From Streptomyces cirratus (lineage in GTDB: Bacteria; Actinomycetota; Actinomycetes; Streptomycetales; Streptomycetaceae), in assembly GCF_014650775.1 (NCBI RefSeq), contig NZ_BMVP01000007.1, forward strand, positions 62,001 through 126,000: a stretch of 64,000 nt of DNA, in the 5' to 3' direction. Under the pieces are notes generated by a model, which saw only the letters and a list, made by a program, of their open reading frames with translations, did not search any database and was not told the DNA's origin. A program made the translations under genes and the position numbers. Shown in pieces: positions 8,565 through 16,585 of the stretch; position 1 is the stretch's first letter; each line of letters begins with the position of its first letter.

Positions 8565-9209
8565 ATGAGCATGCTCACTCCCCCCGGCATGGGCGGAAAG
8601 TACCGCGTCACCGGAGCTGCCTTCCCCCGCATGAGCCGTCCGCGGCGACGCCGCCGGATCATCCTCGCCCTGTTCGGCTCCGCCCTCGTGCTGGCCCTGC
8701 TCGGCTACGGGGCACTGCAGCTCATCGACGTCTTCCGCGGCGACACCAAACACAAGACGGCCGCTGCCAAGGACTGCCCGACCGGCGCTCCCAAGGCAGG
8801 TCCGGCGGCGGCCCCGTCGAAACCCGCGGTGGTACTGCCCCAGCCCGGCCAGATCACGGTCAACGTCTACAACGCGACCCCGCGCGCCGGCCTCGCCAAG
8901 GCCGTCGGGGACGAGCTGAAGAAACGCGGCTTCGTGATCGGGCAGGTCGGCAACGCCCCCGCCGACTTCGACAAGAAGGTCCCCGGCACGGGGATAATGC
9001 TCGGCTCGCCGACGACCGACAAGGCGGCGTACGCCGTACTCGGCACCCAGCTGGCCGGCATGACGCAGCACACCGACACCCGCGAGGGCCCGGACATCGA
9101 CCTGATCCTCGGCGACGCGTTCAAGGAGCTCAGCACGAAGGCGGACGCCGACAAGGCGCTGGCCGTACTGGCCAACCCCGAGCCCGCGCCCGCCGCGAAG
9201 AAGTGCTGA
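8565..9209 (+). CDS. LytR C-terminal domain membrane-anchored protein
   Basis: 214 residues, ATG at 8565. A cytoplasmic N-terminus with a basic PRRRRR cluster precedes one transmembrane helix (IILALFGSALVLALLGYGAL, about 43-62). A Lys/Ala/Pro linker follows, then a LytR_C domain (ITVNVYNATPRAGLAKAV through GPDIDLILGDAF). LytR_C domains are found alone or behind LytR-CpsA-Psr ligases and face the cell wall; their precise role is unclear. An internal ATG at 8631 (MSRPRRRRR) is an alternative start. Confidence 0.8.
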   Translation: MSMLTPPGMGGKYRVTGAAFPRMSRPRRRRRIILALFGSALVLALLGYGALQLIDVFRGDTKHKTAAAKDCPTGAPKAGPAAAPSKPAVVLPQPGQITVNVYNATPRAGLAKAVGDELKKRGFVIGQVGNAPADFDKKVPGTGIMLGSPTTDKAAYAVLGTQLAGMTQHTDTREGPDIDLILGDAFKELSTKADADKALAVLANPEPAPAAKKC

Positions 9210-9245
9210 ACGGCGCCTGACCACCAGCGGTCCGCGCCCGGAGCG

Positions 9246-9881
9246 TTATTCGGCCGAGCCGTACATGCGGTCGCCCGCGTCGCCCAGGCCCGGCACGATG
9301 TAGCCGTGCTCGTTGAGCCGCTCGTCCACGGCTGCCGTCACCACCGTCACCGGCGTGCCCGCCAGCTCGCGCTCCATGACCTCGACGCCCTCCGGCGCGG
9401 CCAGCAGCACCACGGCGGTGACGTCGTCGGCGCCGCGCTTGATGAGCTCCTGGATCGCGGCGACCAGCGTGCCGCCGGTGGCCAGCATCGGGTCGACGAC
9501 GTAGACCTGGCGGCCCGAGAGGTCCTCGGGCATGCGCGTGGCGTACGTGGAGGCCTCCAGGGTCTCCTCGTTGCGGACCATGCCGAGGAAACCGACCTCG
9601 GCGGTCGGCAGCAGCCGCACCATGCCGTCCAGCATGCCGAGACCGGCGCGCAGGATCGGGACGACCAGCGGGCGCGGGTGCGACAGCTTCACGCCGGTGG
9701 TCGCGGCGACCGGGGTCTCGATGTCCGCCTGCTCGGTGCGCACGTCGCGGGTGGCCTCGTACGCCAGGAGGGTCACCAGCTCGTCGGCGAGGCGGCGGAA
9801 GGTGGGGGAGTCGGTGCGCTTGTCGCGCAGCGTGGTGAGTTTGTGCGCCACCAAGGGGTGATCGACGACCTGCAAACGCAC
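9246..9881 (-). CDS. upp: Uracil phosphoribosyltransferase
   Basis: 211 residues, cytoplasmic. Salvages uracil with PRPP to give UMP. GTG at 9881 is preceded (minus strand) by a near-perfect GGAGGAA, which decides the start over a longer open frame to 9965. The PRPP-binding loop DPMLATGGT is at 130-138, the RAGLGM block near 79-84, and the C-terminal uracil-binding part ends in GLGDAGDRMYGS. Length and motifs are normal for UPRTase. It is convergent with the LytR_C gene. Confidence 0.95.
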   Translation of the reverse strand: MRLQVVDHPLVAHKLTTLRDKRTDSPTFRRLADELVTLLAYEATRDVRTEQADIETPVAATTGVKLSHPRPLVVPILRAGLGMLDGMVRLLPTAEVGFLGMVRNEETLEASTYATRMPEDLSGRQVYVVDPMLATGGTLVAAIQELIKRGADDVTAVVLLAAPEGVEVMERELAGTPVTVVTAAVDERLNEHGYIVPGLGDAGDRMYGSAE

Positions 9882-10069
9882 AACTTCCTCCAAGACCTCA
9901 ACTGCCGCCAGCTGCCGGGTTTCGACCTGCGACCTGCGAAAACGGCCGCGATGTGCGGCCCACACCCAAAAGGCTACGCGCTGGGCGGACCCTCCCGTGT
10001 CCGAAGGGGCACCCCGGGCGCCCCGGCCCCGGTATTGCGGGCCGCACAGGGGCCCAGCACGCTGGACTG

Positions 10070-11002
10070 ATGAGCAACGGACTGGTGATCGCGGCGGTCG
10101 ACGGATCCGAGCACAGCCTGGAAGCCCTGGAATGGGCCCGGCTGGCGGCGCTGCGGCACCGCACCGGACTGCTCGTCGCCCATGTGCTCTCCGACAGCGC
10201 CCAGTTGTACGCGGGCCGGCGCGCCGCCCTGCACGACGCCTCGGAGCCGGAGGAGTACGCCGATCCGGTGCGGGACCGGGTACGAGAGGTCCTGGCGGCG
10301 GCTCCGGAGCGGCCGGCCGAGGTGCGGTACGAGGCGCTGGAGGGGTCGGTTCCGGAGGCGCTGCGGGTGATCGGGGCCGAGACGCGGCCGCTGGCGCTGG
10401 TGATGGGCTCCCGGGGCCGCGGGGGCTTCGCCGCGCTGCTGCTGGGGTCGAACAGCCGGGCCGTGGCCACCACCGCGCCGTGCCCGGTGGTGGTGGTGCC
10501 GCGGGCGGGGCGGTCCGGGGCCGGCGGGGCGGTGGTCCTGGGGCTGCACACCGCCGAGACGCACGACGACGTACTGGCCTTCGCCTTCGCGGAGGCCGCC
10601 GCGCGGGGGACGGCCGTCCAGGTGGTCTCGGCGTACCCGGCGCCTCCGTCCCCGGCGGTGATGCCGCTGGACACGCCGTTCGCGGTGATCACCCCCGAGG
10701 AGCTGGCGGGCGGCGACGACCTCGCTCCGGCCGAGCGGGAGACCCTGCGGGCCCAGCAGGAACGCCTCGCGCCGTTCCGCGAGCGGCACCCGGGGGTGCT
10801 CGTGGAGCAGGCCGCGGTACCCGGTGAGGCGGCGGGGCGGCTGGTGGAGGCGTCGCGCTCGGCGGCGCTGGTGGTGGTCGGCCGCCACCACCCGAAGCGG
10901 AGCCTGGGGGCCCTGATGATGGGGTCCGTCGCGAACGCGGTGCTCCAGCACGCGCAGGGCCCCGTGGCGGTCGTCCCGGCGACCCATGACCAACCCGCCT
11001 GA
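10070..11002 (+). CDS. Universal stress protein, two USP domains
   Basis: 310 residues, ATG at 10070. Two tandem USP folds: domain 1 begins LVIAAVDGSEHSLEALEWA and carries the ATP-loop motif GSRGRGGFAALLLGSNS; domain 2 begins AVVLGLHTAETHDD and ends VVVGRHHPKRSLGALMMGSV. The glycine pattern suggests ATP binding in domain 1. Such proteins are usually linked to dormancy or redox and stress responses in actinobacteria. It starts 188 bases upstream-divergent from upp. Confidence 0.9.
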   Translation: MSNGLVIAAVDGSEHSLEALEWARLAALRHRTGLLVAHVLSDSAQLYAGRRAALHDASEPEEYADPVRDRVREVLAAAPERPAEVRYEALEGSVPEALRVIGAETRPLALVMGSRGRGGFAALLLGSNSRAVATTAPCPVVVVPRAGRSGAGGAVVLGLHTAETHDDVLAFAFAEAAARGTAVQVVSAYPAPPSPAVMPLDTPFAVITPEELAGGDDLAPAERETLRAQQERLAPFRERHPGVLVEQAAVPGEAAGRLVEASRSAALVVVGRHHPKRSLGALMMGSVANAVLQHAQGPVAVVPATHDQPA

Positions 11003-11081
11003 GCTGGGACGACCTGGGTGGCATCAACGCGGGGGTCCCGGGGAAGGTGGGTAGGACAACCGCAGAAGAACAGCCGGGGCG

Positions 11082-11273
11082 GTGGCGATGGTGCCAGAGA
11101 AAGAGCCGGGGGATCCGGGGGAGCCGGAGAGTACGGCGCAGCGTCGGGCGCGGCGTGCCCAGTTCCTCCGCGACCTGAACGAGGCGCGCGAACTGCGCGA
11201 CCGTGTCCAGCCCCGCCGCGCCCGCGCGGCCCGCATGCGACAACAGATGCGCATGCGAACGTTCCGCTGGTAA
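11082..11273 (+). CDS. Small basic protein, conserved in Streptomyces
   Basis: 63 residues from GTG 11082 (an ATG at 11088 is also possible). It is acidic at the start, then strongly basic: QRRARRAQFL, RDRVQPRRARAARMRQQMRMRTFRW-like C-terminus (split here at residues 40-63). I recall similar short ORFs at this position in other Streptomyces, which supports it as a real gene. The ribosome-binding site is weak. Probably binds nucleic acid; function unknown. Confidence 0.6.
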   Translation: MAMVPEKEPGDPGEPESTAQRRARRAQFLRDLNEARELRDRVQPRRARAARMRQQMRMRTFRW

Positions 11274-11290
11274 CCCGACCCGCTGGAGGC

Positions 11291-11454
11291 ACCTCCTCCA
11301 GCGGTAGCCGGGGGAGCCTTCGGTCCCCTGCCCGGGGGCAGCCACCCCAGCGCGGGACCAGCCCGGCGGGGCCAGCGCCGGCCGCGGCTTCGGCGCGTCC
11401 CCGAGGCAGCCACTCCAGCCCCCGTGGGGTACCTCCCAGCGGTAGCCGGGGGAG
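11291..11454. repeat. Two copies of an intergenic hairpin repeat
   Basis: The 504-base gap 11274-11777 has no convincing ORF. It holds two copies of CCAGCGGTAGCCGGGGGAG (11298-11316 and 11436-11454), each preceded by ACCTCC(T/C) so that CTCC...GGAG can pair across a GGTA loop. A second shared motif, GGCAGCCAC(C/T)CCAGC, lies between them. The motif looks like the small dispersed hairpin element common between Streptomyces genes (from memory). The remainder of the gap is GC-rich with no further signal seen. Confidence 0.6.
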
Positions 11455-11777
11455 TTTGGGGCGCGGGCCCGGGGTGAGGCCACGCACCCGGCGCGGATGC
11501 CCGCCCACCGCCCGGCGCCCCCTGACGGCGGGCCCGTCCCGGGGGTGACACGCCCACCCCCGGGACCGGGTCCCGCCCTCCCAACGCGGCCCCCGCACAA
11601 CCCGCGGAGCCCACGGCACGGGACGACGCAAGCGCGGAAGACCTCTCGCAAAGCCGCCGTTTCTGCCACGATGCCGATGGGGCGGGGTACGAACGGCTCG
11701 CACAAGGCCGTTCCGGCCCCAACCTCAGGCCGGGGGGACCTCCAACCGGCACGCCTACGACCAGTGGGAGAGTCACG

Positions 11778-12326
11778 GTGTACTTCGCCGCACTGCTCGC
11801 GCGCACCGAAGACGGGTGGGAAGCGAGCGACATGGAACTCGACGACGTCGAGTCCTTGAGTGATCTGATCGATCTCGCCCGGACCGCCGCTGTCGACGAC
11901 GACACGGTGGTCGCCCTCATCGAGCAGGAGGACGCCTGGTTCGGCGTCATCCGCGTGGACGGCGAGGAGGACCCTCGGTACTTCGTATCGAACGCCTCCG
12001 CGGCCGACCGCAGCTCCTACGGCTCGATGCTGACCAAAGAGCTGCTGGGCAGCGAGGAGGAGGACGACGAACTCGACGAACTCGACCTGGACGGCACCGA
12101 GGACGGCGAGGAGGAGGCCATCGCCGCCTTCACCGCCGAGGACGACGACGCGGACGAAGGGGTCCGCAGCGGCGCCGAGCCGGTACCGGCCGGTCCGCTC
12201 GGCGACCCCCGGCTGCTCGACGACCTCGGGGTGAGCCACAAGCAACTGATGACCATCGACGCAGACGCCCTCTCGGAGATCGCCGAGTCGCTCGGTGCGA
12301 CCGAGGTCCTGGAGGCCGTCCGCTAG
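11778..12326 (+). CDS. tRNA adenosine deaminase-associated protein
   Basis: 182 residues, GTG at 11778 with GGGAGAG upstream. It begins MYFAALLARTEDGWEAS and is very acidic in the middle (EEEDDELDELDLDG and following). The C-terminal block LGVSHKQLMTIDADALSEIAE is the signature of the actinobacterial family encoded beside tadA. Its stop codon TAG shares its last G with the GTG of tadA, implying translational coupling. The biochemical role is unknown; a partner or regulator of TadA is the usual inference. Confidence 0.9.
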   Translation: MYFAALLARTEDGWEASDMELDDVESLSDLIDLARTAAVDDDTVVALIEQEDAWFGVIRVDGEEDPRYFVSNASAADRSSYGSMLTKELLGSEEEDDELDELDLDGTEDGEEEAIAAFTAEDDDADEGVRSGAEPVPAGPLGDPRLLDDLGVSHKQLMTIDADALSEIAESLGATEVLEAVR

Positions 12327-12820
12327 TGATCACCGAGCACCACACGCACCAACCCGGTCCCGACCCCGTACGGGACCCCTGGCGGGACTCCATGCGCCTG
12401 GCGCTCCAGGAGGCCGCCCTGGCGGTGCCGGCCGGCGACGTGCCGGTCGGCGCCGTCCTGCTCGGCCCCGACCTGGAGCTCCTCGCCACCGGCCACAACG
12501 AGCGCGAGGCGGCCGGCGATCCCACGGCCCACGCCGAGGTGCTCGCGCTGCGCCGGGCGGCCGCCGCGCTCGGGGAGTGGCGGCTGACCGGGTGCACCCT
12601 GGTGGTGACCTTGGAGCCGTGCGTCATGTGCGCGGGCGCGCTGGTGCAGTCCCGGGTGGCCCGGGTCGTCTACGGCGCGGACGACGAGAAGGCGGGCGCG
12701 GCGGGGTCGCTCTGGGACCTCGTACGGGACCGCAGGCTCAACCACCGGCCGGAGGTGATCCGCGGCGTGCTGGCGGACGAGTGCGCGCGGCAGCTGACGG
12801 ACTTCTTCCGCGACCTCTGA
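12326..12820 (+). CDS. tadA: tRNA-specific adenosine deaminase (A34 to I34)
   Basis: 164 residues. Deaminates the wobble adenosine of tRNA-Arg(ACG) to inosine; the target tRNA-Arg(ACG) gene is itself in this window at 32030. Zinc site: HAE at 69-71 (His ligand and Glu proton shuttle) and PCVMC at 98-102. The substrate-facing VVYGADDEKAGAAGSL block follows. The GTG start overlaps the preceding stop by one base, so it is co-translated with the associated protein. Confidence 0.95.
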   Translation: MITEHHTHQPGPDPVRDPWRDSMRLALQEAALAVPAGDVPVGAVLLGPDLELLATGHNEREAAGDPTAHAEVLALRRAAAALGEWRLTGCTLVVTLEPCVMCAGALVQSRVARVVYGADDEKAGAAGSLWDLVRDRRLNHRPEVIRGVLADECARQLTDFFRDL

Positions 12821-12898
12821 CCGCCCCGGGGACGGCTCGTGGCACGGCCCCGGATACGGATTTCAGAGCACGGCTCTCTTTGGGCTAAGCTCTCTCTC

Positions 12899-12985
12899 GG
12901 TAGCGTGTCCGAGCGGCCGAAGGAGCACGCCTCGAAAGCGTGTGATGGTGCAAGCTATCCGTGGGTTCAAATCCCACCGCTACCG
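12899..12985 (+). tRNA. tRNA-Ser (anticodon CGA)
   Basis: 87 bases. Acceptor GGTAGCG pairs with CGCTACC, discriminator G. Anticodon stem CACGC/GCGTG with loop CTCGAAA gives CGA. A long class II variable arm (TGATGGTGCAAGCTATCC) and T-loop GTTCAAATC are present. No encoded CCA. Confidence 0.95.
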
Positions 12986-12993
12986 CTCTGATC

Positions 12994-13030
12994 GAGAGCC
13001 CCGCCCCGCAAGGGTCGGGGCTCTCGTCGT
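12994..13030 (+). terminator. Terminator after tRNA-Ser(CGA)
   Basis: Perfect 10-bp stem GAGAGCCCCG (12994-13003) / CGGGGCTCTC (13016-13025), then GTCGT. T-poor, as common in Streptomyces. The rest of the gap to 13290 is GC-rich with a short run of repeated GGCTAC (about 13070-13092) and no gene. Confidence 0.8.
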
Positions 13031-13290
13031 TCCGGCCCCCGGCTCCGGCCCACGGCTCCGGGTCCGGGCTACGGCTACGGCTACGGCTACGGCCACAACT
13101 GCGGGCCAGGGCCGCCCGCGACGGCCCGCCCCCGCCCTCCCGACCGGCGACTCGGCGGCCCGCCCCGCCCTCCCGGGCCGCCGGGACGCGCCGCCATCCG
13201 GCCCCGCGTCCGCCCCCGCTCGTAGCGCCGTACGGCCGCCCTCCGGGGGACCGCCGCGTGACCGGCCGCCCGCTCGGCCGTTGTCACGGC

Positions 13291-13578
13291 ATGACCAAGA
13301 CCCAGCGCATGCTCGCCGCCTTCGCCCTCGCGGGGGCCGCCGCGGGCCTCGCCGCACCCGCCGCCTCCGCCGCGCCGATCGCCCCGCTCACCCTCCCCGA
13401 CCTGCCGCAGGCAGCCCCGGGGATGCCGAAGGGCGCCGTGCCCGGCTCCGTCCAGGACATCGGCGCCAAGCTCAACGCCCTCAACCAGCTCAACCGGCTG
13501 GCGGACCTGCCGAACGACCTCGCGCCGGTGATCGCGCCCGTCCAGCCCATCACGGACCTGGCCGGCGCCATCGGCTGA
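13291..13578 (+). CDS. Small secreted protein
   Basis: 95 residues from ATG 13291. A Sec signal peptide with core MLAAFALAGAAAGLAAPAASA is cleaved near residue 29. The mature part is short and rich in Ala, Leu and Pro, with LNALNQLNRLADLPNDL suggesting an amphipathic helix. It has no Cys. Function unrecognised. It is probably monocistronic; a hairpin about 100 bases downstream may end it. Confidence 0.65.
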   Translation: MTKTQRMLAAFALAGAAAGLAAPAASAAPIAPLTLPDLPQAAPGMPKGAVPGSVQDIGAKLNALNQLNRLADLPNDLAPVIAPVQPITDLAGAIG

Positions 13579-13677
13579 CCGGCCCCGCCTCTCGGCCCGG
13601 CCGCCCCCAGCCCGGCCGCCCTCCGCTCACCGCCACTCAGCCCAGCGGTCCGCAACGCTCTTGGCCCGCAACGCACG

Positions 13678-13705
13678 GAAGGCCCCGGCCGCAGCCGGGA
13701 CCTTC
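13678..13705 (+). terminator. Hairpin terminator after the small secreted protein gene
   Basis: GAAGGCCCCGGC (13678-13689) pairs with GCCGGGACCTTC (13694-13705) with one mismatch and a CGCA loop. The remaining sequence to about 13930 holds no gene that I can support. Confidence 0.6.
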
Positions 13706-13941
13706 ACGTGTGGACGGGGGAAGCGGCATCGGGGGGACAAGCCGCTCCCCCCGATGAGACGGAACCTGCCGGCCCGAGCCGCGATCAGGGGGAAGCCCGC
13801 GGTCCGGACCCCGCAGCGAGGTCCTTTCCCTCACCCTCCGATTTCCTGCCAGAACCGGTGGGCTCGTGTCCCATCCTGCGCCTTCACCTCCCACCCGCGG
13901 ACCGACAAAAGGCCCGTACCGACAGGTCATTGGTCCTTAAA

Positions 13942-13980
13942 GGTCAGGTGAGTGTCCAAACCTGACCGGTTAGACTCACC
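13942..13980. promoter_or_regulatory. Nested inverted repeats upstream of the 53-residue membrane protein gene
   Basis: GGTCAGG (13942-13948) pairs with CCTGACC (13961-13967), and GGTGAGT (13947-13953) pairs with ACTCACC (13974-13980). TAGACT at 13971-13976 could be a -10 element. Either a regulator-binding region or a leader hairpin; it ends 39 bases before the ATG at 14019. Confidence 0.4.
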
Positions 13981-14018
13981 CGACTCAGCAGGACCGGTTG
14001 GGGAGGCCGACACCGCTC

Positions 14019-14180
14019 ATGGACACCAAGAAGATCGTCATGGGCGCGCTCGTCGTCTTCGTACTCTTCGTGATCATCACCCAACCCGTCAAAGCCGCCG
14101 ATATGGTCCAAATAGGCTTCCAAGGGATCTCGGATGCCGCCCACGGGATCGGCGAGTTCATGACCGAACTGGTGCGCTGA
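14019..14180 (+). CDS. Small single-pass membrane protein
   Basis: 53 residues from ATG 14019 (MDTKKIVMGALVVFVL); GGGGAGG lies upstream, a little far from the ATG. One transmembrane helix (about 7-22) is followed by ITQPVKAADMVQIGFQGI and an acidic tail. I recall such short conserved proteins near sigF in Streptomyces, but no function is known. A strong terminator follows 33 bases after the stop. Confidence 0.7.
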   Translation: MDTKKIVMGALVVFVLFVIITQPVKAADMVQIGFQGISDAAHGIGEFMTELVR

Positions 14181-14213
14181 ACCCGTACGCTGAAGCGGAT
14201 TCCGGACTCCCCG

Positions 14214-14245
14214 GCCCCCCACTCCGACGGGTGGGGGGCTTTTTG
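14214..14245 (+). terminator. Rho-independent terminator
   Basis: Perfect stem GCCCCCCAC (14214-14222) / GTGGGGGGC (14231-14239), 8-base loop, followed by TTTTTT. One of the few classical U-tract terminators in the window. Confidence 0.9.
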
Positions 14246-14390
14246 TGTTATCCGTGTTCAGGGTGAATTTCCCGATATGCCCAATCTAGCTAATCTGCCC
14301 TCAACACGGCGATATCAGGTGCTTGCACACAGTGCGCATCTCTTGTGATGCTATGACCGCTTTTGACGGATAGTTGACTGAAGGGGTGGC

Positions 14391-15446
14391 GTGACCGTGC
14401 CGGCCAGTACTGCGCCTCAGGTGCCACCCCAGCAGGACCCGCAGAGCCCCCAGAGCGCGCAGGAACCCCCGCATCCGGCCGAGCCGCCCCACGACCCCCA
14501 GGTCCCGCTACAGCAGGAGTCCCCGTCGGAGCCCCGGCCGGAGCCCTCGCCGCAGCAGCCTCCGGAGCCCCCGACCGAGCCCTCACACGGGTCCCGGCCC
14601 GAGCCCGAGCCCGAGCCCGACCCCGCGCACGACCCCTCGCCCGGGTCCCCGCCCGAGTCCCCGCCCGCCCCCAGGCCGCAGAGCCGGGGGGCCGACACCC
14701 GGGCCCTGACCCAGGTGCTGTTCGGACAGCTCAAGAACCTCCAGCCGGGCAGCCACGACCACAGCAGGGTCCGTGGGGCCCTCATCGAGGCCAACCTCCC
14801 CCTCGTCCGGTACGCGGCCGCCCGCTTCCGCAGCCGCAACGAGCCGATGGAGGACGTCGTCCAGGTCGGAACGATCGGTCTGATCAACGCGATCGACCGG
14901 TTCGACCCCGATCGCGGAGTGCAGTTCCCGACCTTCGCCATGCCCACGGTGGTCGGCGAGATCAAACGATACTTCCGCGACAACGTGCGCACCGTCCACG
15001 TCCCGCGCCGCCTCCACGAGCTGTGGGTCCAGGTCAACGCGGCAACCGAGGACCTCACCACGCTGCACGGACGCACCCCCACGACCCCGGAGATCGCCGA
15101 GCGGCTGCGCATCACCGAGGACGAGGTGCTGTCCTGCATCGAAGCCGGCCGGAGCTACCACGCAACCTCGCTCGAAGCCGCCCAGGAGGGCGACGGAATG
15201 CCCGGCCTGCTGGACCGCCTCGGCTACGAGGACCCCGAACTGGCCGGCGTCGAGCACCGCGACCTCGTCAGGCACCTCCTCGTACAGCTGCCCGAGCGCG
15301 AGCAGCGGATCCTCCTGCTCCGGTACTACAACAACCTGACGCAGTCGCAGATCAGCGCTGAGCTGGGGGTTTCCCAGATGCACGTCTCCCGGCTGCTCGC
15401 CAGGAGCTTCGCGCGCCTGCGATCCGCAAACAGGATCGAGGCGTAA
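14391..15446 (+). CDS. sigF: RNA polymerase sigma factor SigF (SigB/SigF type)
   Basis: 351 residues, GTG at 14391 behind AAGGGG. Residues 1-100 are a Pro/Glu/Gln/Ser low-complexity extension. The sigma-70 type 3 core follows: DTRALTQVLF, then region 2 (PLVRYAAARFRSRNEPMEDVVQ and GLINAIDRFD in separate parts), FPTFAMPTVVGEIKRYFRD, region 3 (TPTTPEIAERLRITEDEV) and the region 4 helix-turn-helix (LTQSQISAELGVSQMHVSRLL). In Streptomyces SigF acts late in sporulation (spore maturation and pigment); this gene is named by resemblance and by the adjacent paralogue. Activity is probably set by RsbW-like anti-sigma factors. Confidence 0.8.
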   Translation: MTVPASTAPQVPPQQDPQSPQSAQEPPHPAEPPHDPQVPLQQESPSEPRPEPSPQQPPEPPTEPSHGSRPEPEPEPDPAHDPSPGSPPESPPAPRPQSRGADTRALTQVLFGQLKNLQPGSHDHSRVRGALIEANLPLVRYAAARFRSRNEPMEDVVQVGTIGLINAIDRFDPDRGVQFPTFAMPTVVGEIKRYFRDNVRTVHVPRRLHELWVQVNAATEDLTTLHGRTPTTPEIAERLRITEDEVLSCIEAGRSYHATSLEAAQEGDGMPGLLDRLGYEDPELAGVEHRDLVRHLLVQLPEREQRILLLRYYNNLTQSQISAELGVSQMHVSRLLARSFARLRSANRIEA

Positions 15447-15478
15447 CCGGAACGGGTGTAGATCACCTGCCTGTTTCC

Positions 15479-15507
15479 CGACAGACCGGGCTCATTCCGC
15501 TCTGTCG
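15479..15507 (+). terminator. Hairpin between sigF and sigN
   Basis: CGACAGA (15479-15485) / TCTGTCG (15501-15507) with a 15-base loop, 33 bases after the sigF stop. May attenuate read-through into sigN. Confidence 0.5.
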
Positions 15508-15516
15508 CTGGAGATA

Positions 15517-15553
15517 CATGTCGACATGGCGCTACAGCGTGTTGCCGACATGT
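15517..15553. promoter_or_regulatory. CATGTCGACATG palindrome upstream of sigN
   Basis: A perfect 12-bp palindrome at 15517-15528 and a related ACATGT half at 15548-15553, about 120-150 bases before sigN. Candidate regulator site or part of the promoter; no known consensus recognised. Confidence 0.35.
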
Positions 15554-15669
15554 GACATTCTGCTGGAACCGCGTTTGCCGCAGCCCCGCCTCCGGTATTC
15601 AGGTGGAGGCTGCGTTCCTCCGACGGGCGCGCAGAGAAGCGCGACCGTCCGCGACCTCAAGGGGGTGGC

Positions 15670-16509
15670 ATGTCCGTAGACCAGGGCAGCTCCAAGGTGC
15701 TCACGCTCGTCAAGCGTGAACTGCCGGCAGTGTCCAACCGCTCGGAAGCCATCGACACCCGCACGCTCTCCCGCTCCCTCTTCCAGCGACTTGCCGCCCT
15801 GGACGTGGACAGCCCCGAACGCGCGTACGTACGCGACACCCTGATCGAGCTGAACCTCCCCCTCGTGCGCTACGCGGCGGCCCGCTTCCGCAGCCGCAAC
15901 GAGCCGATGGAAGACATCGTCCAGGTGGGGACCATCGGGCTCATCAAGGCGATCGACCGCTTCGACTGCGAACGCGGTGTCGAGTTCCCGACCTTCGCCA
16001 TGCCGACGGTCGTGGGCGAGATCAAACGATTCTTTAGGGACACTTCCTGGTCCGTGCGCGTCCCGCGCCGGCTCCAGGAGCTGCGCCTGGCCCTCACCAA
16101 GGCCAGCGACGAGCTCGCCCAGAAGCTGGACCGGTCCCCGACCGTGCCCGAGCTGGCCGCCGTGCTCGGCGTCTCCGAGGAAGACGTGGTCGACGGCCTG
16201 GCCGTGGGTAACGCGTACACCGCCTCCTCGCTCGACTCCCCCTCGCCCGAGGACGAGGGCGGCGAGGGCTCCCTCGCCGACCGGCTCGGGTACGAGGACA
16301 GCGCGCTCGAAGGGGTCGAGTACCGGGAGTCGCTCAAGCCGCTGCTTGCCAAACTGCCGCCCCGGGAACGGCAGATCATCATGCTGCGGTTCTTCGCCAA
16401 CATGACGCAGTCGCAGATCGGCGAGGAGGTCGGCATCTCCCAGATGCACGTCTCCCGGCTGCTCACGCGCACGCTCGCGCAGCTGCGCGTAGGCCTCATC
16501 GGCGAGTAA
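15670..16509 (+). CDS. sigN: RNA polymerase sigma factor, SigF paralogue (SigN type)
   Basis: 279 residues, ATG at 15670 with AAGGGGG upstream. The same sigma core as sigF but without the long acidic/proline extension: DTRTLSRSLFQRLAAL, PTFAMPTVVGEIKRFFRD, SWSVRVPRRLQELR, SPTVPELAAVLGVSEEDV, and MTQSQIGEEVGISQMHVSR for promoter recognition. In S. coelicolor sigN lies next to sigF and acts in a developmental niche at the base of aerial hyphae. The symbol is assigned by similarity and position. The pair reads like an ancient tandem duplication. Confidence 0.75.
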   Translation: MSVDQGSSKVLTLVKRELPAVSNRSEAIDTRTLSRSLFQRLAALDVDSPERAYVRDTLIELNLPLVRYAAARFRSRNEPMEDIVQVGTIGLIKAIDRFDCERGVEFPTFAMPTVVGEIKRFFRDTSWSVRVPRRLQELRLALTKASDELAQKLDRSPTVPELAAVLGVSEEDVVDGLAVGNAYTASSLDSPSPEDEGGEGSLADRLGYEDSALEGVEYRESLKPLLAKLPPRERQIIMLRFFANMTQSQIGEEVGISQMHVSRLLTRTLAQLRVGLIGE

Positions 16510-16585
16510 CCCGGCGGACAGCCACAGCCACAACCACCGCTGCCGCCCGCTTCCCAAGTGACGGATCGTCAGTAACACTGGCGCG

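Noticed and set aside
13070..13092. Short GGCTAC repeats as a CRISPR-like or phase-variable array
   Set aside because: Only about four 6-base units, with no spacers and no reading frame that depends on them. No CRISPR array or rRNA was found anywhere in the window.
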